Of a stretch of DNA of 64,000 nucleotides, positions 36,952-45,537 are shown piece by piece. Under the pieces are notes generated by a model, which worked only from the letters and a program-made list of their open reading frames with translations, ran no database searches and was not told the DNA's origin. Numbering within the stretch: the first letter of the stretch is position 1; each line of letters starts with the position of its first letter. Made by a program: the position numbers and the translations under genes. Origin of the DNA: Plantibacter flavus (GTDB lineage: Bacteria; Actinomycetota; Actinomycetes; Actinomycetales; Microbacteriaceae); the NCBI RefSeq assembly GCF_900177615.1, contig NZ_FXAP01000001.1, positions 626,825 through 690,824 on the forward strand, read 5' to 3'.

Positions 36952-37707
36952 ATGAGCCTCCAGTCGCCAATCGCCGTCGAGATCGCCGTCCAGGACGTGG
37001 AGGGGGTCCGCATCGCCATCCGCGAGGGAGCCCAGCGGGTCGAGCTGTGCCAGGCCCTCGGCACCGGTGGGCTCACCCCCTCCATCGGACTGGTCATGGC
37101 GGCGGTCCGTGCTGCGGACGAAGCCGGGCTCAGCGATTTCGTGCACGTCCTCGTGCGTCCGCGAGAGGGCGGTTTCGTCTACTCGCCCGCGGAGATCGAC
37201 GTCATGTCCGGCGACATCCTCGCGCTCGAGGCCGCAGGCGCTGCGGGCATCGTGGTCGGCGCCCTCCGGTCCGATCGCACGATCGACCTGGAGGCGCTGG
37301 CTCAGCTGCGTCAGGCTGCGGGCTCGCTCGCGGTGACCTTCCATCGGGCCGTCGACGCGACGACCGACCCCGTCCGGTCCGCCGACCAGCTGCGTGACGC
37401 CGGTGTGGACCGTCTGCTGACGTCCGGCGGCGCGCGGGCGAGCATCGACGGTGCCGAGAAGCTCGCGCAGATGGCTTCGAGGGGCGACAGCTCGATGCAG
37501 ATCATGGCCGGTGGCGGCGTCACGATCGATGCGATCCCCGCCCTCGCACGGGCAGGTGTCGACGCGGTGCACCTCTCCGCCCGGCGTCGAGCCGGCCGGG
37601 TCACCGAGACCGGCCCCGGCGGAGGGTCGCCGAGCTACGACATCACGGACGCGACGACCGTCGCTCGCGCGGTGGCCGCGGCCAGGCGCGCTGCCGTCGC
37701 CGTCTGA
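36952..37707 (+). CDS. CutC-family TIM-barrel protein
   Basis: 251 residues from the ATG at 36952 (254 from 36943). The whole protein matches the CutC fold: VEIAVQDVEGVRIAIREGAQRVELCQALGTGGLTPS at the start, VHVLVRPREGGFVY, the DGAVVGAL-like IVVGALRSDRTID and VTFHRAVDATTDP, RLLTSGGA and IMAGGGVT as barrel loops. CutC is annotated as copper homeostasis protein, but a copper role is doubtful for many members; genes of this family are often found beside sugar-use genes. Here it follows the ngc permeases, hinting at an enzyme of amino-sugar or fucoside metabolism. The start of the frame upstream of 36943 is a shadow. Confidence 0.88.
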   Translation: MSLQSPIAVEIAVQDVEGVRIAIREGAQRVELCQALGTGGLTPSIGLVMAAVRAADEAGLSDFVHVLVRPREGGFVYSPAEIDVMSGDILALEAAGAAGIVVGALRSDRTIDLEALAQLRQAAGSLAVTFHRAVDATTDPVRSADQLRDAGVDRLLTSGGARASIDGAEKLAQMASRGDSSMQIMAGGGVTIDAIPALARAGVDAVHLSARRRAGRVTETGPGGGSPSYDITDATTVARAVAAARRAAVAV

Positions 37708-37710
37708 GAT

Positions 37711-37726
37711 CCGTCGGCACCGACGG
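37711..37726. terminator. Short hairpin between convergent CutC and DoxX genes
   Basis: CCGTCG (37711-37716), loop GCAC, CGACGG (37721-37726), 3 bases after the CutC stop. The stem is only 6 bp, so the call is tentative. Confidence 0.4.
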
Positions 37727-37752
37727 GATCGTCGACAGGTCCCGTCGAGCGA

Positions 37753-38139
37753 TCAGAGCGCCACGATGACGAGGGCGATGATCAGCACGAGCTGACCGAT
37801 GAGCCGTGGGACGAACGGCACGGCGAGGCGACCGAACCGCTCGGGCTGGCGCGCTGCTGCGGCGTTCGCCGGGAACACCGCGACGAGGAACACGATCAGG
37901 CAGACCACTGCGGCGAGCCTGGTGGGTGGGACGAGCAGGCCGATGCCGCCCGCGATCTCGCACACACCGGTGAAGGCGACGAGCGTCCTCGGTGTGATGG
38001 TGCTGTAACGGAAGGGTGCCGGGATCATCGCGGCCATGGTCCTCGCCGGTCCCGGGAGGAAGTGGAGGACCCCCATGCCGATGAACATGATCGCGAGGAC
38101 GACGGTCAGGACGGACTGCAGGAGCGGGAACGGGTTCAC
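37753..38139 (-). CDS. DoxX-family membrane protein
   Basis: 128 residues from the GTG at 38139. Four hydrophobic helices; IMFIGMGVLHFLPGPARTMAAMIP, TPRTLVAFTGVCEIAGGIGLL and a closing PFVPRLIGQLVLIIALVIVAL are typical of DoxX proteins. The family includes membrane components of oxidative-stress or quinone-linked systems, but the role here is unknown. The start is supported by a CAGAAT box (bottom strand, 38146-38151) 6 nt upstream. It is divergent from the gene at 38211. Confidence 0.8.
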   Translation of the reverse strand: MNPFPLLQSVLTVVLAIMFIGMGVLHFLPGPARTMAAMIPAPFRYSTITPRTLVAFTGVCEIAGGIGLLVPPTRLAAVVCLIVFLVAVFPANAAAARQPERFGRLAVPFVPRLIGQLVLIIALVIVAL

Positions 38140-38145
38140 CAGGCA

Positions 38146-38204
38146 ATTCTGCTCCGTCGAGTCCGGATCGCCGCGCTCGGTGGTCGGCCCGGCGGCGATA
38201 GGCT
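38146..38204. promoter_or_regulatory. Divergent leaderless-type promoters for DoxX and the 38211 gene
   Basis: Bottom-strand CAGAAT (38146-38151) ends 6 nt before the DoxX GTG; top-strand TAGGCT (38199-38204) ends 6 nt before the ATG at 38211. Both predict transcription starting at the start codon. Confidence 0.5.
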
Positions 38205-38210
38205 GGCGGT

Positions 38211-38759
38211 ATGACTGAGCCGCGGGACGAAGACGCGCTGAGCTGGGCGGGCGACGACGATCCGACGCTCGATGCCTCGGCTTCCGGCGACCGGACCACG
38301 CTCGAGCCCGCATCGCAGGAGCCGATCACGCGTGGTCGGGCGACCGCGGCGGTCCCGTCGGCCGCGGAGTCGGCCGGTCAGGTCGAAGAACCGCTGGCCC
38401 CTCCTGTCGAGGTCGACGTCGCGAAGCCCACCGACCGGGTCACGGACGAGGCCGCCGCCGGGGAGCGCGAGCAGATGAGTTCGGTCATGCTCGTCACGCT
38501 CGGCATCTTCGGCGGGGTCTTCCTGCTGTACAGCGTCGGTTGGCTGATCTCTGCGTTCCGTCCTGACGCCGCCGTCCCGAGCGATGCGGTCGGGCGGTTC
38601 ATGTTCGATCTCGGGCAGGGACTCGCGGTCGCCGCGGGACCCGTGTGGATGGCCGCGACGCTCTGGTTGACGCGTGGCGGCAGACCCGTCGTCAGGATCG
38701 CGATGCTCCTGCTCGGTGTCGTGCTCATCCTGCCCTGGCCGTTCCTCCGAGGAGTGTGA
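38211..38759 (+). CDS. Hypothetical membrane protein with acidic N-terminal region
   Basis: 182 residues; family not recognised. Residues 1-85 are acidic and probably disordered (rich in D, E, A, P, T). Three hydrophobic helices follow (about 92-113, 128-150 and 158-178), so the disordered part is probably cytoplasmic. The TAGGCT box 6 nt before the ATG fixes the start. The next gene begins 5 bases after the stop; both sit before serA and may form one unit with each other. Confidence 0.7.
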   Translation: MTEPRDEDALSWAGDDDPTLDASASGDRTTLEPASQEPITRGRATAAVPSAAESAGQVEEPLAPPVEVDVAKPTDRVTDEAAAGEREQMSSVMLVTLGIFGGVFLLYSVGWLISAFRPDAAVPSDAVGRFMFDLGQGLAVAAGPVWMAATLWLTRGGRPVVRIAMLLLGVVLILPWPFLRGV

Positions 38760-38764
38760 CCCTG

Positions 38765-39136
38765 ATGCCCTCCACCACCGCGGACCCCGTGTCGAAACCC
38801 GCCGCCGAGCGACCCGGCTGGCTCAGCTGGTCCATCGCCGTCCTGTTCGGCCTGTTCTTCGCCTATGACGTCTTCGAAGCCGTCGGCAACCTCGTCGGCA
38901 TCGTCGGGACGGCGAACGGCCTCGCCGTGCCGGTCCTGCCGCTCGGGTGGGTCGTCCTCATCGGCGGCCTGCTCCTGCCGATCGTGGCCTTCGCGATCGC
39001 CTTCTGGACCGGTCGCGACCGGTCGCTCGGCGAGCAGGCCGTGCGCTACCTCGTCGCCCTGTGCGTCGTCGCGGCGATCTCGCTGTCGGTCCTCGCGATG
39101 TTCGGCGCGCAGCAGCTGATCGACCTCTCCGTCTGA
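38765..39136 (+). CDS. Hypothetical four-helix membrane protein
   Basis: 123 residues from the ATG at 38765. A polar start of 20 residues is followed by hydrophobic helices at about 22-50, 56-82 and 93-118. No motif suggests function. It sits 5 bases after the previous membrane-protein gene and is likely translated from the same mRNA. It ends 115 bases before serA. Confidence 0.68.
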   Translation: MPSTTADPVSKPAAERPGWLSWSIAVLFGLFFAYDVFEAVGNLVGIVGTANGLAVPVLPLGWVVLIGGLLLPIVAFAIAFWTGRDRSLGEQAVRYLVALCVVAAISLSVLAMFGAQQLIDLSV

Positions 39137-39251
39137 CCCGGCCGTCGCCTCGTCACACGACGAACCGCCCGGTGCGCCTCCGATAGGCTTGCTATGGCCG
39201 CCGGACACCGACGCGCTGCCCACCCCACTGCTACTGCGAAGGAACCGTTCC

Positions 39252-40844
39252 GTGTCGAAACCGGTCGTACTGATCGCCGAAGAACTCTCACCAGCAACCG
39301 TCGACGCCCTCGGGCCCGACTTCGACGTGCGTTCCGTCGACGGGACGGACCGCCCGGCTCTGCTCGCGGCGATCGCCGACGCCGACGCCATCCTGGTCCG
39401 ATCCGCGACCAAGGTCGACGAGGAGGCCATCCAGGCGTCCACCCGGTTGAAGGTCGTCGCGCGCGCGGGTGTCGGTCTCGACAACGTCGACATCAAGGCG
39501 GCGACGACGGCCGGGGTCATGGTCGTCAACGCGCCCACGTCGAACATCATCTCCGCGGCCGAGCTCACCGTCGGGCACATCCTGAGCCTCGCCCGCCACA
39601 TCCCGGCCGCGCACGCCGCGCTCGCCCAGGGGCAGTGGAAGCGGTCCAAGTACACGGGTACCGAGCTGTACGAGAAGACCATCGGCATCATCGGCCTCGG
39701 CCGTATCGGTGCCCTCATCACTGCTCGTCTGCAGGCGTTCGGCACGAACGTCATCGCGTACGACCCCTACATCACGTCCGCTCGTGCGCAGCAGCTCGGG
39801 GTGCAGCTGGTCACGCTCGACGAGCTGCTGGCGCAGTCCGACTTCATCACCATCCACATGCCGAAGACACCGGAGACGACGGGCATGATCGCCGGCCCGC
39901 AGTTCGCGCTCATGAAGCCGACGGCCTACGTCGTCAACGTCGCCCGCGGTGGCCTGATCGACGAGGACGCGCTGTACGAGGCGCTGTCCAACCACGTCAT
40001 CGCCGGTGCCGGCCTCGACGTCTTCGTCAGCGAGCCGCCCACCGACACGAAGCTGCTCGGGCTCGAGAACGTCATCGTGACGCCGCACCTCGGTGCATCC
40101 ACGGATGAGGCACAGGAGAAGGCCGGCGTCTCGGTCGCCAAGTCCGTGCGCCTCGCGCTCGGCGGCGAACTCGTCCCGGACGCGGTCAACGTCGCCGGCG
40201 GCGTGATCGACCCCTACGTCCGTCCCGGCATCCCGCTCGTCGAGAAGCTCGGGCAGGTGTTCGCCGCGCTGTCGACCTCGTCGCTCACGAGCGTCGACGT
40301 CGAGGTCCACGGTGAGCTGAGCGGGTACGACGTCAGCGTGCTGAAGCTGGCCGCGCTCAAGGGGATCTTCACCAACATCGTCAGCGAGACGGTCTCGTAC
40401 GTGAACGCCCCGCTGCTCGCCGAGCAGCGCGGTGTCGTCACGCGCCTGCTCACCGACGAGGTGAGCGAGGAGTACCGCAACGTCATCACGTTGCGCGGAG
40501 CCCTCAGCGACGGATCGCAGATCTCGGTGTCGGGCACGCTGACGGGAACGAAGCAGACCGAGAAGATCGTCGAGATCAACGGCTACGACGTCGAGGTGCC
40601 GTTCGCGAAGCACCACATCGTGATGGTCTACACCGACCGGCCCGGCATCGTGGCCGTCTACGGTCAGCGGTTCGGCGAGGCGGGCATCAACATCGCCGGG
40701 ATGCAGATCGCCCGTCACGAGGCCGGCGGCCCGGCGCTCAGCGTGCTGACGGTCGATTCACCGGTCGCCGACGACGTCCTCGAGGTCATCCGCGAGACGA
40801 TCGACGCGACGCTGCTCCGCGAGATCGACATCACCGAGCAGTAG
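39252..40844 (+). CDS. serA: D-3-phosphoglycerate dehydrogenase
   Basis: 530 residues from the GTG at 39252, preceded by GAAGGAA. It catalyses the first step of serine synthesis, oxidising 3-phosphoglycerate with NAD. The NAD-binding domain has the GLGRIGALITARLQAFG motif (about 150-166); catalytic residues lie in NVARGGLIDEDAL and the conserved His in TPHLGAST. The middle allosteric substrate-binding domain and a C-terminal ACT domain (about 455-530; HHIVMVYTDRPGIVAVYGQRFGEAGINIA) make this the long form found in mycobacteria, which serine inhibits. A TAGGCT box lies at 39184-39189. The next structure is a terminator. Confidence 0.96.
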   Translation: MSKPVVLIAEELSPATVDALGPDFDVRSVDGTDRPALLAAIADADAILVRSATKVDEEAIQASTRLKVVARAGVGLDNVDIKAATTAGVMVVNAPTSNIISAAELTVGHILSLARHIPAAHAALAQGQWKRSKYTGTELYEKTIGIIGLGRIGALITARLQAFGTNVIAYDPYITSARAQQLGVQLVTLDELLAQSDFITIHMPKTPETTGMIAGPQFALMKPTAYVVNVARGGLIDEDALYEALSNHVIAGAGLDVFVSEPPTDTKLLGLENVIVTPHLGASTDEAQEKAGVSVAKSVRLALGGELVPDAVNVAGGVIDPYVRPGIPLVEKLGQVFAALSTSSLTSVDVEVHGELSGYDVSVLKLAALKGIFTNIVSETVSYVNAPLLAEQRGVVTRLLTDEVSEEYRNVITLRGALSDGSQISVSGTLTGTKQTEKIVEINGYDVEVPFAKHHIVMVYTDRPGIVAVYGQRFGEAGINIAGMQIARHEAGGPALSVLTVDSPVADDVLEVIRETIDATLLREIDITEQ

Positions 40845-40863
40845 CCCGACCGCTGCTCCGACC

Positions 40864-40895
40864 CGATGCCCCGCGCCGACCGGTGCGGGGCATCG
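40864..40895. terminator. Terminator between convergent serA and tetR genes
   Basis: CGATGCCCCGC (40864-40874), 10-base loop, GCGGGGCATCG (40885-40895): an 11-bp perfect stem 20 bases after serA. Confidence 0.7.
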
Positions 40896-40951
40896 TCGTC
40901 CGTAGGCCGAGGCGCTGACGCCGTTCCGGTGCGCCCAGCGGGCGTCGCGGC

Positions 40952-41509
40952 TCAGCGCCCGCCGGCGGGAAGCAGCCGCGCGATGACGGCCAGGAGCCGC
41001 TCGATCGACTCGTCGCTGCCCTCGTCGGGGTCGCTGACGCCCATGCCGAGCTGCGCGGTGTTGGCGTAGAGGCCGTCGGACATCAACACGATGGCACGAG
41101 CGGTGTCGGGGTCGCCGACGGCGTCCTCCACCGTGCGCAACCAGCTCCGGCGGATGTCCGCCATCGCGTCGCTCGCCTGGGCGTGCTGTCCCTGCGCCAG
41201 CCGCGCGACGGCGATGATCGTCCGGTCGAACGGGGTGCCGCAGTCGACGGAGGTGCGCACGAAGTACTCGACGACGCCCTCCGGGGCCGCGAGCATCCGC
41301 GCCGTGTCGGCCTCGCTCATGTCCGAGAGTCGCTCGATGAGGCCGTCGACGAGGGCCTCCTTGCTGCCGAAGTGGTAGAGCAGTCCGCCTTTGGAGACGC
41401 CGGCCGCCGCGGCGACGGCGTCGAGGGTGGCGGCGCGTTCGCCCTGCTCGATGAGGAGTTCGGCGAAGGCGTCGAGGACGCGTTCTCGGGCTGCGGTCTG
41501 CTTCGCCAT
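40952..41509 (-). CDS. TetR-family transcriptional repressor
   Basis: 185 residues from the ATG at 41509. The N-terminal helix-turn-helix (about 8-55; RERVLDAFAELLIEQGERAATLDAVAAAAGVSKGGLLYHFGSKEALVDGL as recognisable pieces) is typical TetR. The ligand-binding part (60-185) has a TetR_C-type helical pattern. It is divergent from an MFS exporter gene, and a 24-bp palindrome over the exporter promoter (41547-41570) is the likely operator. The inducer is probably the exported compound. Confidence 0.92.
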   Translation of the reverse strand: MAKQTAARERVLDAFAELLIEQGERAATLDAVAAAAGVSKGGLLYHFGSKEALVDGLIERLSDMSEADTARMLAAPEGVVEYFVRTSVDCGTPFDRTIIAVARLAQGQHAQASDAMADIRRSWLRTVEDAVGDPDTARAIVLMSDGLYANTAQLGMGVSDPDEGSDESIERLLAVIARLLPAGGR

Positions 41510-41541
41510 GGCTCCATCGTATTCGGCTCGTCGGATTCGGA

Positions 41542-41570
41542 TTGATACTATACCGGCTGGACGGTATAGT
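41542..41570 (+). promoter_or_regulatory. MFS promoter with embedded TetR operator
   Basis: TTGATA (41542-41547) and TATAGT (41565-41570) are exactly 17 bases apart, the best sigma-70 promoter in the window. ACTATACCG (41547-41555), 6-base spacer, CGGTATAGT (41562-41570) is a perfect inverted repeat covering spacer and -10. Repressor binding would block RNA polymerase; the tetR start at 41509 lies 37 bases on the other side. Confidence 0.85.
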
Positions 41571-41623
41571 CGAGCGGGCGGTGCCCGACCGGCGCCGTTC
41601 TCCACGCTTTGAAAGAGGTCACC

Positions 41624-43147
41624 GTGTCCACCGCCACCGAACCCACCGCCGTCACAGCCCCCCGTGCCGGTCGGCGAGCCTGGTTCGCGCTCGCCGTCCT
41701 CATGCTCCCCGTCCTGCTGGTGTCGGTCGACAACACGGTCCTCAACTTCGCGTTGCCCGCGATCTCGAGCGCGCTCACCCCGTCCGGGACGCAGCTGCTC
41801 TGGATCGTCGACATCTACCCGCTGGTCCTCGCCGGCCTGCTGGTGTCGATGGGCAGCCTCGGCGACCGCATCGGTCGTCGTCGCCTCCTGCTCATCGGCT
41901 CCATCGGATTCGGTGTCGTCTCCGTCGCCGCGGCGTTCGCGCCCAGTGCCGAGCTCCTGATCGCGGCTCGGGCGGCGCTCGGGTTCTTCGGAGCGATGCT
42001 CATGCCGTCGACGCTCTCGCTGCTGCGGAACATCTTCCTCGACCGCGACCAGCGACGGTTCGCCATCGCCGTCTGGGCCAGCGGGTTCGCCGCCGGCAGT
42101 GCGCTCGGGCCGATCGTCGGTGGAATCATCCTCGAACACTTCGCCTGGGGTGCGGTGTTCCTGCTTGCCGTCCCGGTCCTCCTGCCGCTCGTCGTCCTCG
42201 CGCCCTTCCTCATCCCGGAGTCGAAGGACCCGAACCCCGGACGCATCGACGTCCCGAGCATCCTGCTCATCCTCCTGACGATGACGCCGCTCGTGTTCAG
42301 CATCAAGCACCTGGCGGAAGCCGGCTTCGACGTCCTCACGGTCGTCTCGATGATCGTCGGCGTGGTCAGTGGCATCCTGTTCATCCGCCGTCAGCTCCGC
42401 CTCGAGCACCCGCTGCTCGACCTGAGCCTGTTCCGGCGCGCCTCGTTCAGCGGCGCCGTGGTCATCAACCTGCTGAGCGTGACGGCGCTCGTCGGTGGGC
42501 TGTTCTTCGTGTCGCAGCATCTGCAGCTGGTGCTGGGCCTGCAGCCGCTCGACGCCGGGCTCGTCCTGCTCCCCGGGCTCATCGTGATGATCATCGCCGG
42601 CCTCGTGATCGTGCCCATCTCCAAGCGGGTCCGTCCGGGCATCGTGGTCCCGATCGCACTCGTCGTCTCCGCCGTCGGCTACGCCTCCATCGCGATCACC
42701 GGGGGAGACGTGTCGGCCCTCGGGATCGGTCTCGCGTTCGTCGCCCTCGGGCTCGGCATCGGCTCCGCCGAGACGGTGTCGAACGAGCTCGTGATCGCCA
42801 GTGCGCCGCCGGAGAAGGCCGGTGCGGCGTCCGGTGTCTCCGAGACCGCCTACGAGCTGGGCGCGGTGCTCGGCACGGCGACGCTCGGCACCGTGCTCAC
42901 CGCGTCCTACCGCTCGTCGGTCGTCCTGCCGGACGGACTGACCGCCGCCCAGCAGCAGGCGGCGGGGGAGACCCTGGGTGGTGCGGCGAACGTCGCCGAG
43001 CAGCTGCCCGGCGACCTCGCGGGTGCGCTCATGGACTCCGCGCGGCATGCCTTCGACAGCGGAGTCGGTGTCGCAGCGTGGATCGGCGTCGGCCTCATCG
43101 TGGCCGCCATGCTCGTCGCGGCGATCGGTCTGCGCCGGGTCCGGTAG
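41624..43147 (+). CDS. 14-helix MFS drug exporter (EmrB/QacA-type)
   Basis: 507 residues from the GTG at 41624, which follows GAAAGAGG. The family motif [15 protein letters not shown] lies in helix 1 and [14 protein letters not shown] after helix 2; 14 hydrophobic helices are visible. The pattern LDVTVVNVALP is changed to [10 protein letters not shown], as in QacA-like antiporters. A role in proton-coupled export of cationic or amphipathic compounds is likely, controlled by the neighbouring TetR protein. The upstream ATG at 41609 would be read poorly because the ribosome site lies after it. A terminator follows at 43157. Confidence 0.9.
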   Translation: MSTATEPTAVTAPRAGRRAWFALAVLMLPVLLVSVDNTVLNFALPAISSALTPSGTQLLWIVDIYPLVLAGLLVSMGSLGDRIGRRRLLLIGSIGFGVVSVAAAFAPSAELLIAARAALGFFGAMLMPSTLSLLRNIFLDRDQRRFAIAVWASGFAAGSALGPIVGGIILEHFAWGAVFLLAVPVLLPLVVLAPFLIPESKDPNPGRIDVPSILLILLTMTPLVFSIKHLAEAGFDVLTVVSMIVGVVSGILFIRRQLRLEHPLLDLSLFRRASFSGAVVINLLSVTALVGGLFFVSQHLQLVLGLQPLDAGLVLLPGLIVMIIAGLVIVPISKRVRPGIVVPIALVVSAVGYASIAITGGDVSALGIGLAFVALGLGIGSAETVSNELVIASAPPEKAGAASGVSETAYELGAVLGTATLGTVLTASYRSSVVLPDGLTAAQQQAAGETLGGAANVAEQLPGDLAGALMDSARHAFDSGVGVAAWIGVGLIVAAMLVAAIGLRRVR

Positions 43148-43156
43148 GGCTCCGTC

Positions 43157-43188
43157 GATCGTGCCACCCGGAGACGGGTGGCACGATC
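43157..43188 (+). terminator. Terminator after the MFS exporter gene
   Basis: GATCGTGCCACCCG (43157-43170), GAGA loop, CGGGTGGCACGATC (43175-43188): a perfect 14-bp stem. A TAAGCT -10-like box for leuB follows at 43208-43213. Confidence 0.8.
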
Positions 43189-43247
43189 CGCCCGAGGTCG
43201 GAGGCGTTAAGCTGGGCGCACACCGTCGTCGCATCCTCAGGAGTCGC

Positions 43248-44303
43248 ATGTCCCGCACCGTCAAGCTCGCAGTCATCCCCGGCGACGGGATCGGTCCCGA
43301 GGTCGTCGGCGAGGCGCTCAAGGTCCTCGATGCGGCGGTGCAGGGTGGCGACGTCCGCTTCGAGCAGACGCCCTTCTCACTCGGCGCGGCGCGGTTCCTC
43401 GAGACCGGTGACGTGCTGACCGACGCGGACCTCGCCGCGATCGCCTCGCACGACGCCATCCTCCTCGGAGCGGTCGGCGGCGTGCCCGGCGACCCCCGCC
43501 TCGCGAACGCGAACATCGAGCGTGGGCTGCTCCTCAAGCTCCGGTTCAGCCTCGACCACTACGTCAACCTGCGCCCGACCGTGGTGTACCCGGGCGTCCC
43601 GAGCCCGCTGAGCGAGCCCGGCGACGTGAACTTCGTCGTCGTCCGTGAGGGCACGGAGGGGCCGTACGTCGGCAACGGCGGAGCGATCCGCCAGGGCACG
43701 CCGCACGAGATCGCGAACGAGGTGTCGGTCAACACCGCCTACGGGGTGGAACGAGTGGTGCGCTACGCGTTCGCCGCCGCCGCCGCGCGTCAGGGGAAGC
43801 TGACCCTCGTCCACAAGACCAACGTCCTCGTGTTCGCCGGGTCGCTCTGGAAGCGCGTCGTCGACGCGGTGTCCGCGGAGTTCCCCGACGTCGCGGTCGA
43901 CTACCTGCACGTCGACGCGGCCACCATCTTCCTCGTCACGGATCCTGCTAGATTTGACGTCATCGTCACGGACAACCTCTTCGGCGACATCCTCACCGAT
44001 CTGGCCGGCGCGATCAGCGGCGGCATCGGACTCGCGGCCTCGGGAAACATCAACCCGGACGGCACGTACCCGAGCATGTTCGAGCCCGTCCACGGATCGG
44101 CGCCCGACATCGCCGGGAAGCAGCTGGCCGACCCGACCGCCGCCATCCTCTCCGTCTCCCTGATGCTGTCGCATCTCGGCCTCGAGACGGAGGCTGCGCG
44201 AGTCGCCACTGCCGTCACCGCCGACATCGCCGCCCGCACCGGCGCAGCGCGCACGACGACCGAGGTCGGCGATGCGATCGCGGCCCTCGCGGCGAACCGG
44301 TAG
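43248..44303 (+). CDS. leuB: 3-isopropylmalate dehydrogenase
   Basis: 351 residues from the ATG at 43248 with CAGGAG upstream. It oxidises and decarboxylates 3-isopropylmalate in leucine synthesis, using NAD and Mg/Mn. The pattern [51 protein letters not shown], the conserved [15 protein letters not shown] metal-binding block and [20 protein letters not shown] are all intact. It appears to share an operon with ilvE, 40 bases downstream. The frame upstream of 43248 is a shadow of the MFS gene. Confidence 0.96.
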   Translation: MSRTVKLAVIPGDGIGPEVVGEALKVLDAAVQGGDVRFEQTPFSLGAARFLETGDVLTDADLAAIASHDAILLGAVGGVPGDPRLANANIERGLLLKLRFSLDHYVNLRPTVVYPGVPSPLSEPGDVNFVVVREGTEGPYVGNGGAIRQGTPHEIANEVSVNTAYGVERVVRYAFAAAAARQGKLTLVHKTNVLVFAGSLWKRVVDAVSAEFPDVAVDYLHVDAATIFLVTDPARFDVIVTDNLFGDILTDLAGAISGGIGLAASGNINPDGTYPSMFEPVHGSAPDIAGKQLADPTAAILSVSLMLSHLGLETEAARVATAVTADIAARTGAARTTTEVGDAIAALAANR

Positions 44304-44343
44304 ACGCCCACCAGACACGCAGATCACGACGGAAGACACCATC

Positions 44344-45459
44344 ATGACGATCAACCTCCCCATGGCTCAGCGCGAACTCGCCTTCACCGTGACCCCCAAC
44401 GAGCAGCCCGTCCCCGCCGCAGAGCGCGACGCGATCCTCGCCGATCCGGGCTTCGGGCAGCACTTCACCGACCACATGGTCGACATCTGCTGGTCCGAGC
44501 GCGGTGGATGGCACCGCCCACGGGTCCAGGCGTACGGTCCGATCTCGCTCGACCCGGCCGCCGCCGTCCTCCACTACGCCCAGGAGATCTTCGAAGGACT
44601 GAAGGCGTACCGTCACGCCGACGGCTCCATCTGGTCGTTCCGCCCCGACGCCAACGGCCGCCGCCTGCAGCGCTCGGCCAAGCGGCTCGCGCTGCCGGAG
44701 CTCCCGGTCGAGTACTTCGTCGAGTCGATCAAGCAGCTCATCGCCGTCGACGGCTCCTGGGTGCCGTCCGCGCCGGAGACCAGCCTGTACCTGCGGCCCT
44801 TCATGTTCGCCAAGGAGGCCTTCCTCGGCGTCCGCCCGGCGAAGAAGGTCAACTACTATGTCATCGCCAGCCCCGCCGGCGCGTACTTCACCGGCGGCGT
44901 CACCCCCGTGTCCATCTGGCTGTCCACCGACTACAGCCGTGCAGGCAAGGGTGGCACTGGGGCGGCGAAGACCGGCGGGAACTACGCGTCCTCCCTGCTC
45001 CCGCAGGCCGAGGCGTACGAGCACGGGTGCGCCCAGGTGCTCTTCCTGGACGCACAGGAGGCGACCTACATCGAAGAGCTCGGCGGAATGAACGTCGTCC
45101 TCGTCAAGCGCGACGGCACGCTCGTCACGCCGGAGTCGGACTCGATCCTCGAGGGCATCACGAGAGACAGCATCCTGCAGCTCGCGGAGGACCGCGGACA
45201 CCGGGTGGAGCGCCGCCGGGTCACGATCGACGAGTGGCGCGAGGGCGTCGAGAGCGGCGACATCGTCGAGGTGTTCGCGTGCGGGACGGCTGCGGTCGTC
45301 ACGCCGATCGCGCAGCTGAAGGCCAAGGACTTCACCGTGGGCGACGCCGACGCTCCGGCGGGCGAACTCACGATGTCGCTGCGTCAGGAGCTGACCGACA
45401 TCCAGTACGGCCGCCTGCCCGACCGTCACGGGTGGATGACGCGTCTCGACGCCGAGTAG
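44344..45459 (+). CDS. ilvE: Branched-chain amino-acid aminotransferase
   Basis: 371 residues. This PLP enzyme of fold type IV transfers amino groups in the last step of leucine, isoleucine and valine synthesis. Landmarks: HYAQEIFEGLKAYR, LYLRPFMFA, the PLP-lysine region GTGAAKTGGNYA and the closing EVFACGTAAVVTP. Length fits the long BCAT_II form. It follows leuB and ends in a perfect hairpin (45477-45501). Confidence 0.96.
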   Translation: MTINLPMAQRELAFTVTPNEQPVPAAERDAILADPGFGQHFTDHMVDICWSERGGWHRPRVQAYGPISLDPAAAVLHYAQEIFEGLKAYRHADGSIWSFRPDANGRRLQRSAKRLALPELPVEYFVESIKQLIAVDGSWVPSAPETSLYLRPFMFAKEAFLGVRPAKKVNYYVIASPAGAYFTGGVTPVSIWLSTDYSRAGKGGTGAAKTGGNYASSLLPQAEAYEHGCAQVLFLDAQEATYIEELGGMNVVLVKRDGTLVTPESDSILEGITRDSILQLAEDRGHRVERRRVTIDEWREGVESGDIVEVFACGTAAVVTPIAQLKAKDFTVGDADAPAGELTMSLRQELTDIQYGRLPDRHGWMTRLDAE

Positions 45460-45476
45460 CCTCCGAGCAGCCTGGG

Positions 45477-45501
45477 AAGCCCCGCACCTCGTGCGGGGCT
45501 T
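45477..45501 (+). terminator. Terminator after ilvE
   Basis: AAGCCCCGCAC (45477-45487), loop CTC, GTGCGGGGCTT (45491-45501): a perfect 11-bp stem 18 bases after the stop, followed by TCCGTGT. Confidence 0.8.
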
Positions 45502-45525
45502 CCGTGTCGCCGCCGCACCTCGGGA

Positions 45526-45531
45526 TAGGCT
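45526..45531 (+). promoter_or_regulatory. -10 box of the FAH-family gene
   Basis: TAGGCT ends 6 nt before the GTG at 45538, predicting a leaderless mRNA. Confidence 0.5.
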
Positions 45532-45537
45532 GGCCTG

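Noticed and set aside
39184-39251. Small leader frame before serA (starting ATG at 39194)
   Set aside because: It reads into serA out of frame with shadow composition and has no Ser-rich pattern.
41510-43537. Upstream extension of the tetR frame to 861 residues
   Set aside because: It runs antisense to the MFS exporter gene; the TetR domain begins at the ATG at 41509.
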